DNA of 64,000 nucleotides from Streptomyces sp. MJM8645 (GTDB taxonomy: Bacteria; Actinomycetota; Actinomycetes; Streptomycetales; Streptomycetaceae). Made by a program: the position numbers and the translations under genes. The notes beneath the pieces are model-generated. The model searched no databases. It saw only the letters and a list, made by a program, of their open reading frames with translations, and was not told the DNA's origin. The DNA is taken from contig NZ_LJJF01000001.1 in the NCBI RefSeq assembly GCF_001625365.1, forward strand, positions 2,736,501-2,800,500, given 5' to 3'. Of the stretch, positions 38,501 to 45,140 are shown in pieces. Numbering within the stretch: the stretch's first letter is position 1; the number at the start of each line of letters is the position of its first letter.

Positions 38501-39096
38501 GCGAACGGGCGGACTCGCCGGGCGTCGCGCAACGCCTCAGCCCACCAGGCGAGTTGGTCGAGCATGGTCTTGGCGGCGACGTCGGCGGCCGGGTCGAGCG
38601 GCTGGCCGTCGGCGCCGAAGCACTGGGCGGCGCCGTGGAAGCTGACCGTGTTGCGAATCGTCATGGCGTTCAACTCGGCTAGCACCACTCGCAGTTGCTC
38701 GACGGCGCGCAGACCGCCGGAGAGGCCGCCGTAGGAGACGAAGCCGACCGGCTTGCCGTGCCACTGGCTGTTGTGCCAGTCGATGGCGTTCTTCAGCGGG
38801 GCCGGGAAGCTGTGGTTGTACTCGGGCGTGACGACCACGAAGGCGTCGGCGGCCTCCAGGCGGGGCGTGACGGCGGCGAGCAACTCAGCGGCGCCCGGCT
38901 CCAGTTCACCACCGAAGGACGGGAAGGTGGTCGGCAGCGGGGTCTCGACCAGATCGATCAGGTCGGCGGTCATGTCGCCGCGCGCGCCGAGGTGGCCGAG
39001 CAGCCAGTCCGCGACGACGGGCGCGAACCGGCCGCTCCGGGTGCTGCCGACGACGACCGCGACCTTCAGGCCCTTCTCCGAAACGTCCTTGGCCAT
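38494..39096 (-). CDS. NADPH-dependent FMN reductase family protein
   Basis: 200 residues from ATG 39096, preceded by GGAGGGGG. Flavodoxin-like fold: VVVGSTRSGRFAPVVADWL at the N-terminus binds FMN phosphate, VVTPEYNHSFPAPLKNAIDW and FVSYGGLSGGLRAVEQLR complete the FMN pocket. Typical roles are quinone or azo/chromate reduction against oxidative or electrophile stress. It is divergent from a TetR gene with a long palindromic operator between them, which suggests induction by a compound sensed by that regulator. Confidence 0.93.
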   Translation of the reverse strand: MAKDVSEKGLKVAVVVGSTRSGRFAPVVADWLLGHLGARGDMTADLIDLVETPLPTTFPSFGGELEPGAAELLAAVTPRLEAADAFVVVTPEYNHSFPAPLKNAIDWHNSQWHGKPVGFVSYGGLSGGLRAVEQLRVVLAELNAMTIRNTVSFHGAAQCFGADGQPLDPAADVAAKTMLDQLAWWAEALRDARRVRPFAA

Positions 39097-39115
39097 GGAT
39101 ATCCCCCTCCGGGAC

Positions 39116-39154
39116 GATGTGTACAACGTATCTGCCAGATACAACGTACACATC
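39116..39154. promoter_or_regulatory. Palindromic operator between the FMN reductase and TetR genes
   Basis: Within 39 bp, GATGTGTAC (39116-39124) mirrors GTACACATC (39146-39154) and GTATCT (39128-39133) mirrors AGATAC (39137-39142) around a GCC centre; only the inner AAC trinucleotides break the symmetry. Size and position fit a TetR dimer (or two dimers). Further GTACGCC elements occur at 39160-39195 towards tetR. Confidence 0.8.
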
Positions 39155-39236
39155 GGCGCGTACGCCGTCTACTTCCGATACGCCGTACACTCCGGTGGTA
39201 CGGTGAGAGGACCCCAGCCGGAAGGAACCCGCCGTC

Positions 39237-39980
39237 ATGCCCGCCCAGCAGGCCCCCGCCGGGGACGACGACCAGACCAAGCCCCAGGCCTCACTCTGGG
39301 AGCGCCTCGCCCGCCCGGCCCCCGCGCCGCGCACCACCCTCACCCCGCACCGGATCGCCGAGGCCGCGATCGCGATCGCCGACGCCGAAGGCCTCGACGC
39401 CGTCACCATGCGCCGGCTCGCCACCACGCTCGGCGTCGCCCCGATGGCCGCCTACCGATACGTCTCCGGCAAGGACGAACTCATCGACCTGATGGTCGAC
39501 TTCGTCTACGGCGAACTCCCCCGGGGCACCCCCGCCACCGGCTGGCGCGACACCATGCGCACCCTGGCGCTCCACCTGCGCGCCATGAACCTGGCCCACC
39601 CGTGGATCGTCCGCGCCGGCGCCGTCCCCCTCACCCCCAACCAGCTCGCCATCCCCGAACGCGCCTTCGCCGCCCTCGCCGACCACGGCCTGGACGCCGA
39701 CACCACCATGGCGGTCTTCCGCACCGTCACCGGCTACGTCCACGGGTCCGTCGCCGCCGAGCTCGCCCTGCGCACCCTCCAGCGCGAGCACGGCTGGTCC
39801 GACGGCGACGAGACCCGCGCCGGCCTCGCCCCCCGGATGTCCTTCCTGATGGACACCGGCCGCTACCCCACCTACCAGCGCTACCTCCACGAGGCCACCC
39901 GCAAGGACGACCCCACCTGGCAGTTCGAAACCGGCCTCGACTGCGTCCTCACCGGCATCGCCACCCACCTCGACATCTGA
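39237..39980 (+). CDS. TetR-family transcriptional regulator
   Basis: 247 residues. TetR HTH at about residues 40-85 (HRIAEAAIAIADAEGLDAVT, then MRRLATTLGVAPMAAYRYVS), then an all-helical ligand domain of the tetracycline-repressor C-terminal type (ILRAMNLAHPWIV-like stretch). GGAAGGA precedes the ATG by about 10 nt. Divergent from the FMN reductase gene with a shared operator, so it probably represses both itself and the reductase. Ligand unknown. Confidence 0.92.
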   Translation: MPAQQAPAGDDDQTKPQASLWERLARPAPAPRTTLTPHRIAEAAIAIADAEGLDAVTMRRLATTLGVAPMAAYRYVSGKDELIDLMVDFVYGELPRGTPATGWRDTMRTLALHLRAMNLAHPWIVRAGAVPLTPNQLAIPERAFAALADHGLDADTTMAVFRTVTGYVHGSVAAELALRTLQREHGWSDGDETRAGLAPRMSFLMDTGRYPTYQRYLHEATRKDDPTWQFETGLDCVLTGIATHLDI

Positions 39981-40019
39981 GCGCGACCTGGCCCCAAGTG
40001 AGTGGGGAGGGAAAATTAT

Positions 40020-40168
40020 GTAGACCGGTCTACCTTCCATGCCCGGAATATGCAGACCGGTCTACCTTTTCAGCGCTCCCCCACCCACCTCCCGCGCAGG
40101 AAGTCGGCCCCGCCGACTTCCTATGCGCCCCAGCCCTCCACTAACGCGCCCTATGTAGACCGGTCGAT
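40020..40168. promoter_or_regulatory. Three copies of a TAGACCGGTCTA-type palindromic operator
   Basis: GTAGACCGGTCTAC at 40020-40033 (perfect palindrome), GCAGACCGGTCTAC at 40052-40065 and GTAGACCGGTCGAT at 40155-40168, each preceded by TAT or AT-rich sequence resembling a -10 box. They look like TetR-type operators, different from the element at 39116. They lie between convergent genes, 26 to 188 bp after the tetR stop, with no gene obviously controlled by them. Confidence 0.7.
40098..40122. terminator. AGGAAGTCGG-type hairpin, copy A
   Basis: AGGAAGTCGGC (40098-40108) pairs with GCCGACTTCCT (40112-40122) around CCC. First of three related hairpins between 40098 and 41216; it lies between the tetR and methyltransferase 3' ends. 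Confidence 0.75.
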
Positions 40169-40216
40169 ATATTTCCCCCGGGCCCCGCTCGGACACTCGA
40201 TCCCGGCCCCGCGCAC

Positions 40217-40241
40217 AGGAAGTCGGCCCGTCCGACTTCCT
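40217..40241. terminator. AGGAAGTCGG-type hairpin, copy B
   Basis: AGGAAGTCGG (40217-40226) pairs with CCGACTTCCT (40232-40241) around CCCGT. It overlaps the last bases of the methyltransferase stop codon. The 29 bp from 40213 to 40241 are identical to copy C. Confidence 0.78.
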
Positions 40242-41013
40242 ACTCCGCGGAGAGCTCCCCCGCGACGAGCAGCCGGTACCCATAGTCCATCTGCTCCTGG
40301 TCGAGGAGTTCGGCATGGCGGCGGTGCCAGGCGCCGGATTCGAGATCGGCACGCAAGCGGGCGATCGCCGGCTGCACCACCGCGGGCGGCAACTGGGCGA
40401 AGGTCGAGCTGGCCAGCCGGACGACCGGGTCGAGGTAGAACTCGGGCCGCCGCCAGTAGGCGATCTGGTAACCGTCCGTGAAATCGTGCGGGACGGGGAA
40501 GGGCAGCACGGTGTGCGCGTCCAGCGCGTCGACGACCTGGGCCAGCGGTGTGAAGCGGCTCTCCTCCAGCTCCCGGATCTCGGGCAGGTACTCCTCCAGC
40601 AGCCACAGTTGCGGACGGTGGGCCGGATCCCAGGTGAAGACGACCTGCCGCCGGGCGACCCGCCGCAGCTCCGCGAGGCCCCGTTCGGGATCCGACCAGT
40701 GGTGGACGGTCATGACGGCCATCGCCGCATCGAAGGAGCCGTCCGGGAAGGGCAGTTGCTCGGCTCCGGCCTTGACCTTCCGGTTCCCCGGGTGCTGGTC
40801 GAGCATGACCTGGGAGGGGTCGACGGCGGTGACGGCGGCGCCCTCGGGCTCGTAGGATCCGGCGCCCGCACCGACGTTCACCACCGACCGGGCCCCCTGG
40901 AGGGCGGCACCGATCAGGGCGTGCAGTCGGGGATCGGGCCGGCGGATGGCGCGGTAGCCGACCCCGATCCGGTCGTACGTCGCCTGCGGTCGGCTGTCAG
41001 TGGTCTCTTCCAT
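40240..41013 (-). CDS. Class I SAM-dependent methyltransferase
   Basis: 257 residues from ATG 41013. Motif I SVVNVGAGAGSYEPEG binds SAM, followed by AVDPSQVML, LPFPDGSFDAAMAVMTVHHW and LAELRRVARRQVVFTWDP, typical of the Methyltransf_11/UbiE-like group. The start lacks a strong ribosome site and could lie further upstream. Substrate unknown. A terminator-like hairpin overlaps its stop codon and a copy of the same hairpin lies upstream of its promoter region. Confidence 0.87.
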   Translation of the reverse strand: MEETTDSRPQATYDRIGVGYRAIRRPDPRLHALIGAALQGARSVVNVGAGAGSYEPEGAAVTAVDPSQVMLDQHPGNRKVKAGAEQLPFPDGSFDAAMAVMTVHHWSDPERGLAELRRVARRQVVFTWDPAHRPQLWLLEEYLPEIRELEESRFTPLAQVVDALDAHTVLPFPVPHDFTDGYQIAYWRRPEFYLDPVVRLASSTFAQLPPAVVQPAIARLRADLESGAWHRRHAELLDQEQMDYGYRLLVAGELSAE

Positions 41014-41183
41014 GCGGTCAAGCCCACCAAGCGGGGTGCCTGGCGGCAAGCGGTTCGGCGCAAGAGCGGGGAAAGCACGGCGCGTTGGCCCACCGTCCAC
41101 CGTCCACCGACCGCCGGGCGGCATCGGCGATCGGAAGGCAGGGCCGGGCGGCCGGTCACGAGGCACCGCCAACCAGCGGCACC

Positions 41184-41216
41184 GCACAGGAAGTCGGCCC
41201 GTCCGACTTCCTGTGC
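41184..41216. terminator. AGGAAGTCGG-type hairpin, copy C, extended stem
   Basis: GCACAGGAAGTCGG (41184-41197) pairs perfectly with CCGACTTCCTGTGC (41203-41216) around CCCGT. It lies 17 bp past the stop of the EamA gene (minus strand) and should terminate it. Confidence 0.85.
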
Positions 41217-41232
41217 AGGTGCCGCCCGCAGG

Positions 41233-42186
41233 TCAGCGACGGCGGGTGCCCACGGGCACGGTGAGGACGGCGAGGCCCGCGGCCAGGATGGCGAGGCCGC
41301 ACCAGGAGACGGCGGGGAGGCGTTCGCCGAGGACGGCGACGCCGAGGAGCGCGGCGACGGCGGGTTCGGCGAGGGTGAGGGTGGTGGCGGTCTGGGCGGA
41401 GGTGCGGCGCAGGCCGTGGCCGAAGAGGCGGTAGGCGAGGAAGGTGGTGATCACGGCGAGGTGGAGCACCACCGCCGCACCGCGCGGCGAGGCGAGCCAC
41501 CGCAGGTCGCCGAGGAACAGCACCGGCAGGACGAGCAGCGCGGCCGCGCCGAACATCGCCCCCATCACCCCGGCGGACGGGTGCCCGCGCGAGATGAGCT
41601 TCCCGCCGATGAGCGAGTACACGGCGTACGAGAGGCCGGAGAGCGCGGCCAGCGCCACCCCCACGGCGTCCACCGCCGCGCCGCCGCCGGTGAGTTCGGG
41701 GCCCAGCACCAGGACGGCACAGCCGACGACCGCCGTCACCGTGGCGCAGGCCCACCGGCCGCTCGGCCGCCCCTGCCGGGTGAGCCAGCCGAGCAGGCCG
41801 GCGAAGACGGGGGCACTGCCCAGTGCGATCACGGTGGCCACCGCCACCCCGGCGCGGGTCACCGCCGGATAGAAGGTGACCGGGTAGCCGACCACCGCGA
41901 CGGCGCCGACGGCGAGTTGCCACCGCTCCCGGCGGCCGCAGGCCCGGGGCAGCGCGCGGGCGCTGCGGGTGGAGAGGAAGAGGAGGAGGCCGCCGAGGAC
42001 CAGCGCGGCGGCGCCGATGCCCGCCGAAGGGGCGCCGTCGGGTGCGAGGGAGCTGGCTGTCCCGGTGGTGCCCCACAGCAGTGCGGCGACCAGGATCGGG
42101 ACCGGCCCGCCGAGCGGGCTGGTGCGGCGGGCGGCGGGAGTGGTGGTGGCCCGGGTGGGCGCGGGCGTGGAGGTGCGGTTCGGCAC
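41233..42186 (-). CDS. EamA-family (DMT) transporter
   Basis: 317 residues from GTG 42186, with GGAAG 9 nt upstream. Two EamA repeats of five helices each; the first begins VPILVAALLWGTTGTASSL, the second with VALAALSGLSYAVYSLIGG. Ends in a short basic tail GTRRR. Family members export amino acids or small metabolites; substrate unknown. The gene is preceded by a candidate 14-residue leader peptide and a long-range hairpin, so expression may be controlled by attenuation. Confidence 0.92.
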   Translation of the reverse strand: MPNRTSTPAPTRATTTPAARRTSPLGGPVPILVAALLWGTTGTASSLAPDGAPSAGIGAAALVLGGLLLFLSTRSARALPRACGRRERWQLAVGAVAVVGYPVTFYPAVTRAGVAVATVIALGSAPVFAGLLGWLTRQGRPSGRWACATVTAVVGCAVLVLGPELTGGGAAVDAVGVALAALSGLSYAVYSLIGGKLISRGHPSAGVMGAMFGAAALLVLPVLFLGDLRWLASPRGAAVVLHLAVITTFLAYRLFGHGLRRTSAQTATTLTLAEPAVAALLGVAVLGERLPAVSWCGLAILAAGLAVLTVPVGTRRR

Positions 42187-42235
42187 AGTCGTGAACTTCC
42201 GTCGTCGAAGACCGTCAGGGGAGCTGGTTTCGCAA

Positions 42236-42317
42236 CGGGCACACACGGCAGCCTCCTGGCGGCCGGAGAGGGCCGCAGCAGGGAGCGCAGGGATCAAGCC
42301 ACCGGCGTGTGTGCCCG
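42236..42317 (-). promoter_or_regulatory. Long-range 12-bp hairpin between leader peptide and EamA gene (candidate attenuator)
   Basis: CGGGCACACACG (42236-42247) and CGTGTGTGCCCG (42306-42317) are exact complements separated by 58 nt that hold a smaller GCGGCC/GGCCGC hairpin. On the minus-strand transcript the first arm begins one nucleotide after the leader-peptide stop codon, so a ribosome on the leader would prevent it forming. Confidence 0.65.
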
Positions 42318-42318
42318 A

Positions 42319-42363
42319 TCAGGCGCAGAGCGGTGGCAGCACGACGTGCCAGTACAGGTTCAC
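42319..42363 (-). CDS. Candidate leader peptide MNLYWHVVLPPLCA upstream of the EamA gene
   Basis: GTG 42363 opens a 14-codon frame ending in TGA at 42319. There is no Shine-Dalgarno, but TAGCAT lies 7 nt before the GTG, the spacing expected when a -10 box directs a leaderless transcript. The peptide contains Trp-His, a Pro-Pro pair and Cys close to the stop, and the frame ends exactly where a 12-bp hairpin begins. These are hallmarks of translation-coupled attenuation; which signal (an amino acid, a stalled ribosome, an antibiotic) is unknown. Short, so chance cannot be excluded. Confidence 0.55.
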   Translation of the reverse strand: MNLYWHVVLPPLCA

Positions 42364-42694
42364 GGGCCTGATGCTACCCGGCAGTTCCGGCGGGGTGGGG
42401 TTCACGGAGGAATTGGCGGCCTGGCGACGAAGCACCGGAGGCTCGACGGCGAGGATGGTGAATATTCACAGGCGACAGCGTGAACCTATGCAAAATCCAA
42501 AGGTGAACTAGGTTACAAACCTTTCAATCCAAGTCGCCTGGTTTGCCCACATGCTGAGATCCGTGCGATAGTCGAAGCAGCCCAACGGCGGGCGGCACAG
42601 CACGCCGGCCTGGGCGTGGAGACTTCGGCTGGCCCGACCTGGCACGGCCGACGCCCATCGCGCGGCACGCACCCCCTTGGCCGGCGCGATGACT

Positions 42695-42743
42695 TGCAGG
42701 GGCCCCCATCCGCCGGACCACGGCGACTTCGGGGGCCCTGCGC
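42695..42743. terminator. Hairpin downstream of the anti-sigma-type ATPase gene
   Basis: GCAGGGGCCCCC near 42696 pairs, with one bulge, with CGGGGGCCCTGC ending near 42742, around about 25 nt. It lies 80 bp past the stop at 42825 on the minus strand. The surrounding 42364-42694 is comparatively AT-rich near 42460-42530 and shows no gene. Confidence 0.5.
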
Positions 42744-42760
42744 GTTTTCCCGGGAACACC

Positions 42761-42824
42761 CGGAACACCCGGACGGCCGCAAAAGACCCGGACGGCCGCG
42801 AAAGACCCGGAACACCCGGAAGGG
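42761..42824. repeat. Tandem 19-bp repeat with flanking mirror units
   Basis: ACCCGGACGGCCGCAAAAG and ACCCGGACGGCCGCGAAAG are adjacent, flanked on each side by ACCCGGAACACCCGGA-type sequence, directly after the stop of the gene at 42825 (minus strand). Confidence 0.7.
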
Positions 42825-43382
42825 TCAGTGCCGCTCGCGGACCTTCAGTTCGAACCAGACGCCCTTGCCGCGCGGCAGCAGGTCGGCGCCCCAGCGGTCG
42901 GCCAGGTCGTCGATGACCCGCAGACCCCGCCCCCGCTCGGTCACCGGCTTCGGCTCCGCGAGGATCATGCAGGGCAGCGCCCGGGAGGAGTCGCGGACCT
43001 CGACACGGAGCCAGCCCGGCTTGCGGATCACCTGGAGCCCGATAGTGCGTCCGGCGGCATGCCGGACGGCGTTGGAGACCAGTTCGCTGGTGAGTAACTC
43101 ACCGGCCTCCAGGTGCTGATGGAGGTCCCAGGACTCCAGGACCGACAGCACCAGTCGGCGGGCCACCGGGCCGGTCTCCGGCCGGGACGGCAGTCGTACC
43201 TCGTTCGGCACGGACTGATCGCTCAGCCTGCCGCAATACATCTCCTCCAGTTCCTCCGAGCTGAGCCGCTCCAGCGCCGCCAGCGCGCCCTGGACATCGA
43301 TCCACGACGCCTCGGCGACCAATCCGGCCCCGGGAACTGATGACTGATCTGTTTCGCCCCAACCCGCCATGCGGTCCATCAT
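42825..43382 (-). CDS. Anti-sigma-type ATP-binding protein (HATPase_c, RsbW-like)
   Basis: 185 residues from ATG 43382 (43379 and 43370 are also possible). A 70-residue N-terminal extension precedes the GHKL ATPase core: N box ELLTSELVSNAVRHA, a shortened G1 region (VEVRDSSRALP in place of DxGxG) and G2 RGRGLRVIDDLADRWG. Streptomycetes encode many such single-domain kinases that bind sigma factors or anti-anti-sigma proteins. No partner gene is adjacent. The altered G1 box suggests weak or altered nucleotide binding. Confidence 0.85.
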   Translation of the reverse strand: MMDRMAGWGETDQSSVPGAGLVAEASWIDVQGALAALERLSSEELEEMYCGRLSDQSVPNEVRLPSRPETGPVARRLVLSVLESWDLHQHLEAGELLTSELVSNAVRHAAGRTIGLQVIRKPGWLRVEVRDSSRALPCMILAEPKPVTERGRGLRVIDDLADRWGADLLPRGKGVWFELKVRERH

Positions 43383-43527
43383 TGCGGAACGCAAGCGGCC
43401 GCGTACGGACAATGAGCAAACGATCTCCTCCGAGTCGGCATATGCCGCGTGCAAGGAGACCCCGCGGAGAGTGCCAGGCGGGGGCCTGGAGGGGGCCCGG
43501 AAGGAGCCGGAAGAGGGTGGGGAGCAG

Positions 43528-43563
43528 GCAACCCGGGCCGCGTCCGCGTCAATCCCGGGTTGC
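43528..43563. terminator. Terminator after the first L,D-transpeptidase gene
   Basis: GCAACCCGGG (43528-43537) pairs with CCCGGGTTGC (43554-43563) around 16 nt, 37 bp past the minus-strand stop at 43601. Confidence 0.7.
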
Positions 43564-43600
43564 CGTGGAACCGCCCCGACCAGGGCGGCTACCGGTCGGC

Positions 43601-44824
43601 CTACCAGGCGCTCCAGGGCACGTTCCAGCCACTCAGGCCGTTCGCCGGGTCGAGGGTCTCCTTCTTGGTGGAGTTCTTCACGACCACCACGTCGCCGACG
43701 ATCGAGCCGGCGTAGAACTTACCCATCGAGGTGGATTCGCCGCCGCCCTCGACGTCCTTGAGGGCGACACAGCCGTGGCTGACGTTGTCCTCGCCGATGA
43801 GCTTGCTCCAGTAATTGCCGTGCAGGTAGGTGCCGCTGTCGGTGAGCCGCATCGAGTGCGGCACCTGGAGGTCGTACGGGGAGCCGCTCATGCCGGGGAG
43901 GGTGCTGGACTGCATCCGCACCACGCCCTCCTTGGACATGACGACCATCGTGCCGTTCCAGGTCGGGTGCTCGGGCGAGCCGGAGGTGATGTCGATGTCC
44001 GACGGTTTGCCGTCCAGTTCGACGGTCATCCTGTGCGCGGCGGCGTCAACCGTCGAAATCTGAGACCGCCCGATCGTGAAGGGCTCGTCCCGGTCGGTGC
44101 CGTACACCCCAGGGGCGATCTCGACGCTCTTGAGGCGGTAGTGCACCGTCACCTTGGTGCCGGACTTCCAGTACTGCTCGGGGCGGAAGTCCAGTCGGCG
44201 GTTGCCGAACCAGTGGCCCTTGACCACGGTGCCGTTGTCGGTCTCGAAGGTGATGCCCTTGGCGACGACGTCCTTGTTCTTGACGTCCTTGCTGAAGTTC
44301 ACCGAGACGATCATGCCGACGCCGTACGTCGCGTCGTTGTCCACGTTGTCGGCGGCCTTGGCGAGGGCCGTCGGCGTCAGCGTGGTGAAGTTGCTGTCCG
44401 CGCTGGCGACCACGCCGTTGGCGTCCGCGGCCATCGCGCTGACCTGGTAGGCGCTGCCCACGGCGAGGCCGGCCGACGGGGTCCAGCTGGAGCCGTCGGC
44501 GGCGATGGTGCCGGGCACCTCCGCGCCCGTCTTGTCGCTGACCTTGACGGTGGTGAGCTTGCCGCCGGTCGCGCCGACCTTGAGCGCGTCGGGCGCGACG
44601 TCCACCGTGCCGGGCTTGGGCTCGATGTTCACCACGGCCTGCGACACCTTCGGCGCCGCGCTGCTCGCCGCCGCGGCGCCCGGGGAGGCCGTCCCGGCGG
44701 CCGCGCCGGCCCCCAGGTCCGCCTTGGCCGCGCTCCCGCCCCCGCTACCGCCGCCGCACGCGGCCGTCAGCGCCATCGCGCCGCCCACCAGACCGACGGC
44801 CACCACTCTGCGTATCGACCTCAA
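43601..44824 (-). CDS. Lipoprotein L,D-transpeptidase (Ig-like plus YkuD), paralogue 1
   Basis: 407 residues from TTG 44824 (GAGGGA 6 nt upstream). Signal peptide RSIRRVVAVGLVGGAMALT then lipobox TAAC places it outside, lipid-anchored. A Gly/Ala/Ser linker leads to Ig-like domains (KLTTVKVSDKTGAEVPGTIA; GVGMIVSVNFSKDVKNKD) and a C-terminal YkuD domain with HGNYWSKLIGEDNVSHGCVA, whose His and Cys are catalytic. Such enzymes make 3-3 peptidoglycan crosslinks and are the meropenem-sensitive, penicillin-tolerant transpeptidases of actinobacteria. One of three tandem paralogues on the same strand, each followed by its own hairpin or gap, so probably separately transcribed. Confidence 0.93.
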   Translation of the reverse strand: MRSIRRVVAVGLVGGAMALTAACGGGSGGGSAAKADLGAGAAAGTASPGAAAASSAAPKVSQAVVNIEPKPGTVDVAPDALKVGATGGKLTTVKVSDKTGAEVPGTIAADGSSWTPSAGLAVGSAYQVSAMAADANGVVASADSNFTTLTPTALAKAADNVDNDATYGVGMIVSVNFSKDVKNKDVVAKGITFETDNGTVVKGHWFGNRRLDFRPEQYWKSGTKVTVHYRLKSVEIAPGVYGTDRDEPFTIGRSQISTVDAAAHRMTVELDGKPSDIDITSGSPEHPTWNGTMVVMSKEGVVRMQSSTLPGMSGSPYDLQVPHSMRLTDSGTYLHGNYWSKLIGEDNVSHGCVALKDVEGGGESTSMGKFYAGSIVGDVVVVKNSTKKETLDPANGLSGWNVPWSAW

Positions 44825-44870
44825 CGTCGATCCCTCCCTCAGAAACCCCACGAACCGAACCCCACGAACC

Positions 44871-44912
44871 GCAACCCGCAACCCGCAACCCGCAACCCGC
44901 AACCCGCAACCC
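44871..44912. repeat. Six perfect GCAACCC heptamer units upstream of the Ldt gene
   Basis: GCAACCC repeated six times without interruption, flanked by related CGAACC and AACCCC motifs over 44850-44960. It lies just upstream of the first L,D-transpeptidase start, in its likely promoter or leader region, and is prone to length variation by slippage. Confidence 0.9.
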
Positions 44913-45053
44913 GCGAACCGAAGCCCGCGGGCCGAAACCCCACGACCCGAAACCCCGCACAACTCCCGTGCACACGACGGACCCGACCACTACACGCGCC
45001 GGCCCCCGGAAAGGTTGCGCCATTCGGGGCCGGGTGCGCTGCGAAAACGCGAA

Positions 45054-45085
45054 CGGCCCGACCCCAACGGGTGAGGATCGGGCCG
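45054..45085. terminator. Terminator after the second L,D-transpeptidase gene
   Basis: CGGCCCGA (45054-45061) pairs with TCGGGCCG (45078-45085) around a 16-nt loop, about 55 bp past the stop at 45141 on the minus strand. Confidence 0.65.
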
Positions 45086-45140
45086 CTCTTCTGCACCGCG
45101 CCGACGAACCGGGACTAACCGGTCAATCAGCGGGCAGGAT

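Noticed and set aside
40020-40168. attC or recombination sites
   Set aside because: Palindromes are only 14 bp with -10-like flanks and no integrase nearby; operators are the simpler reading.
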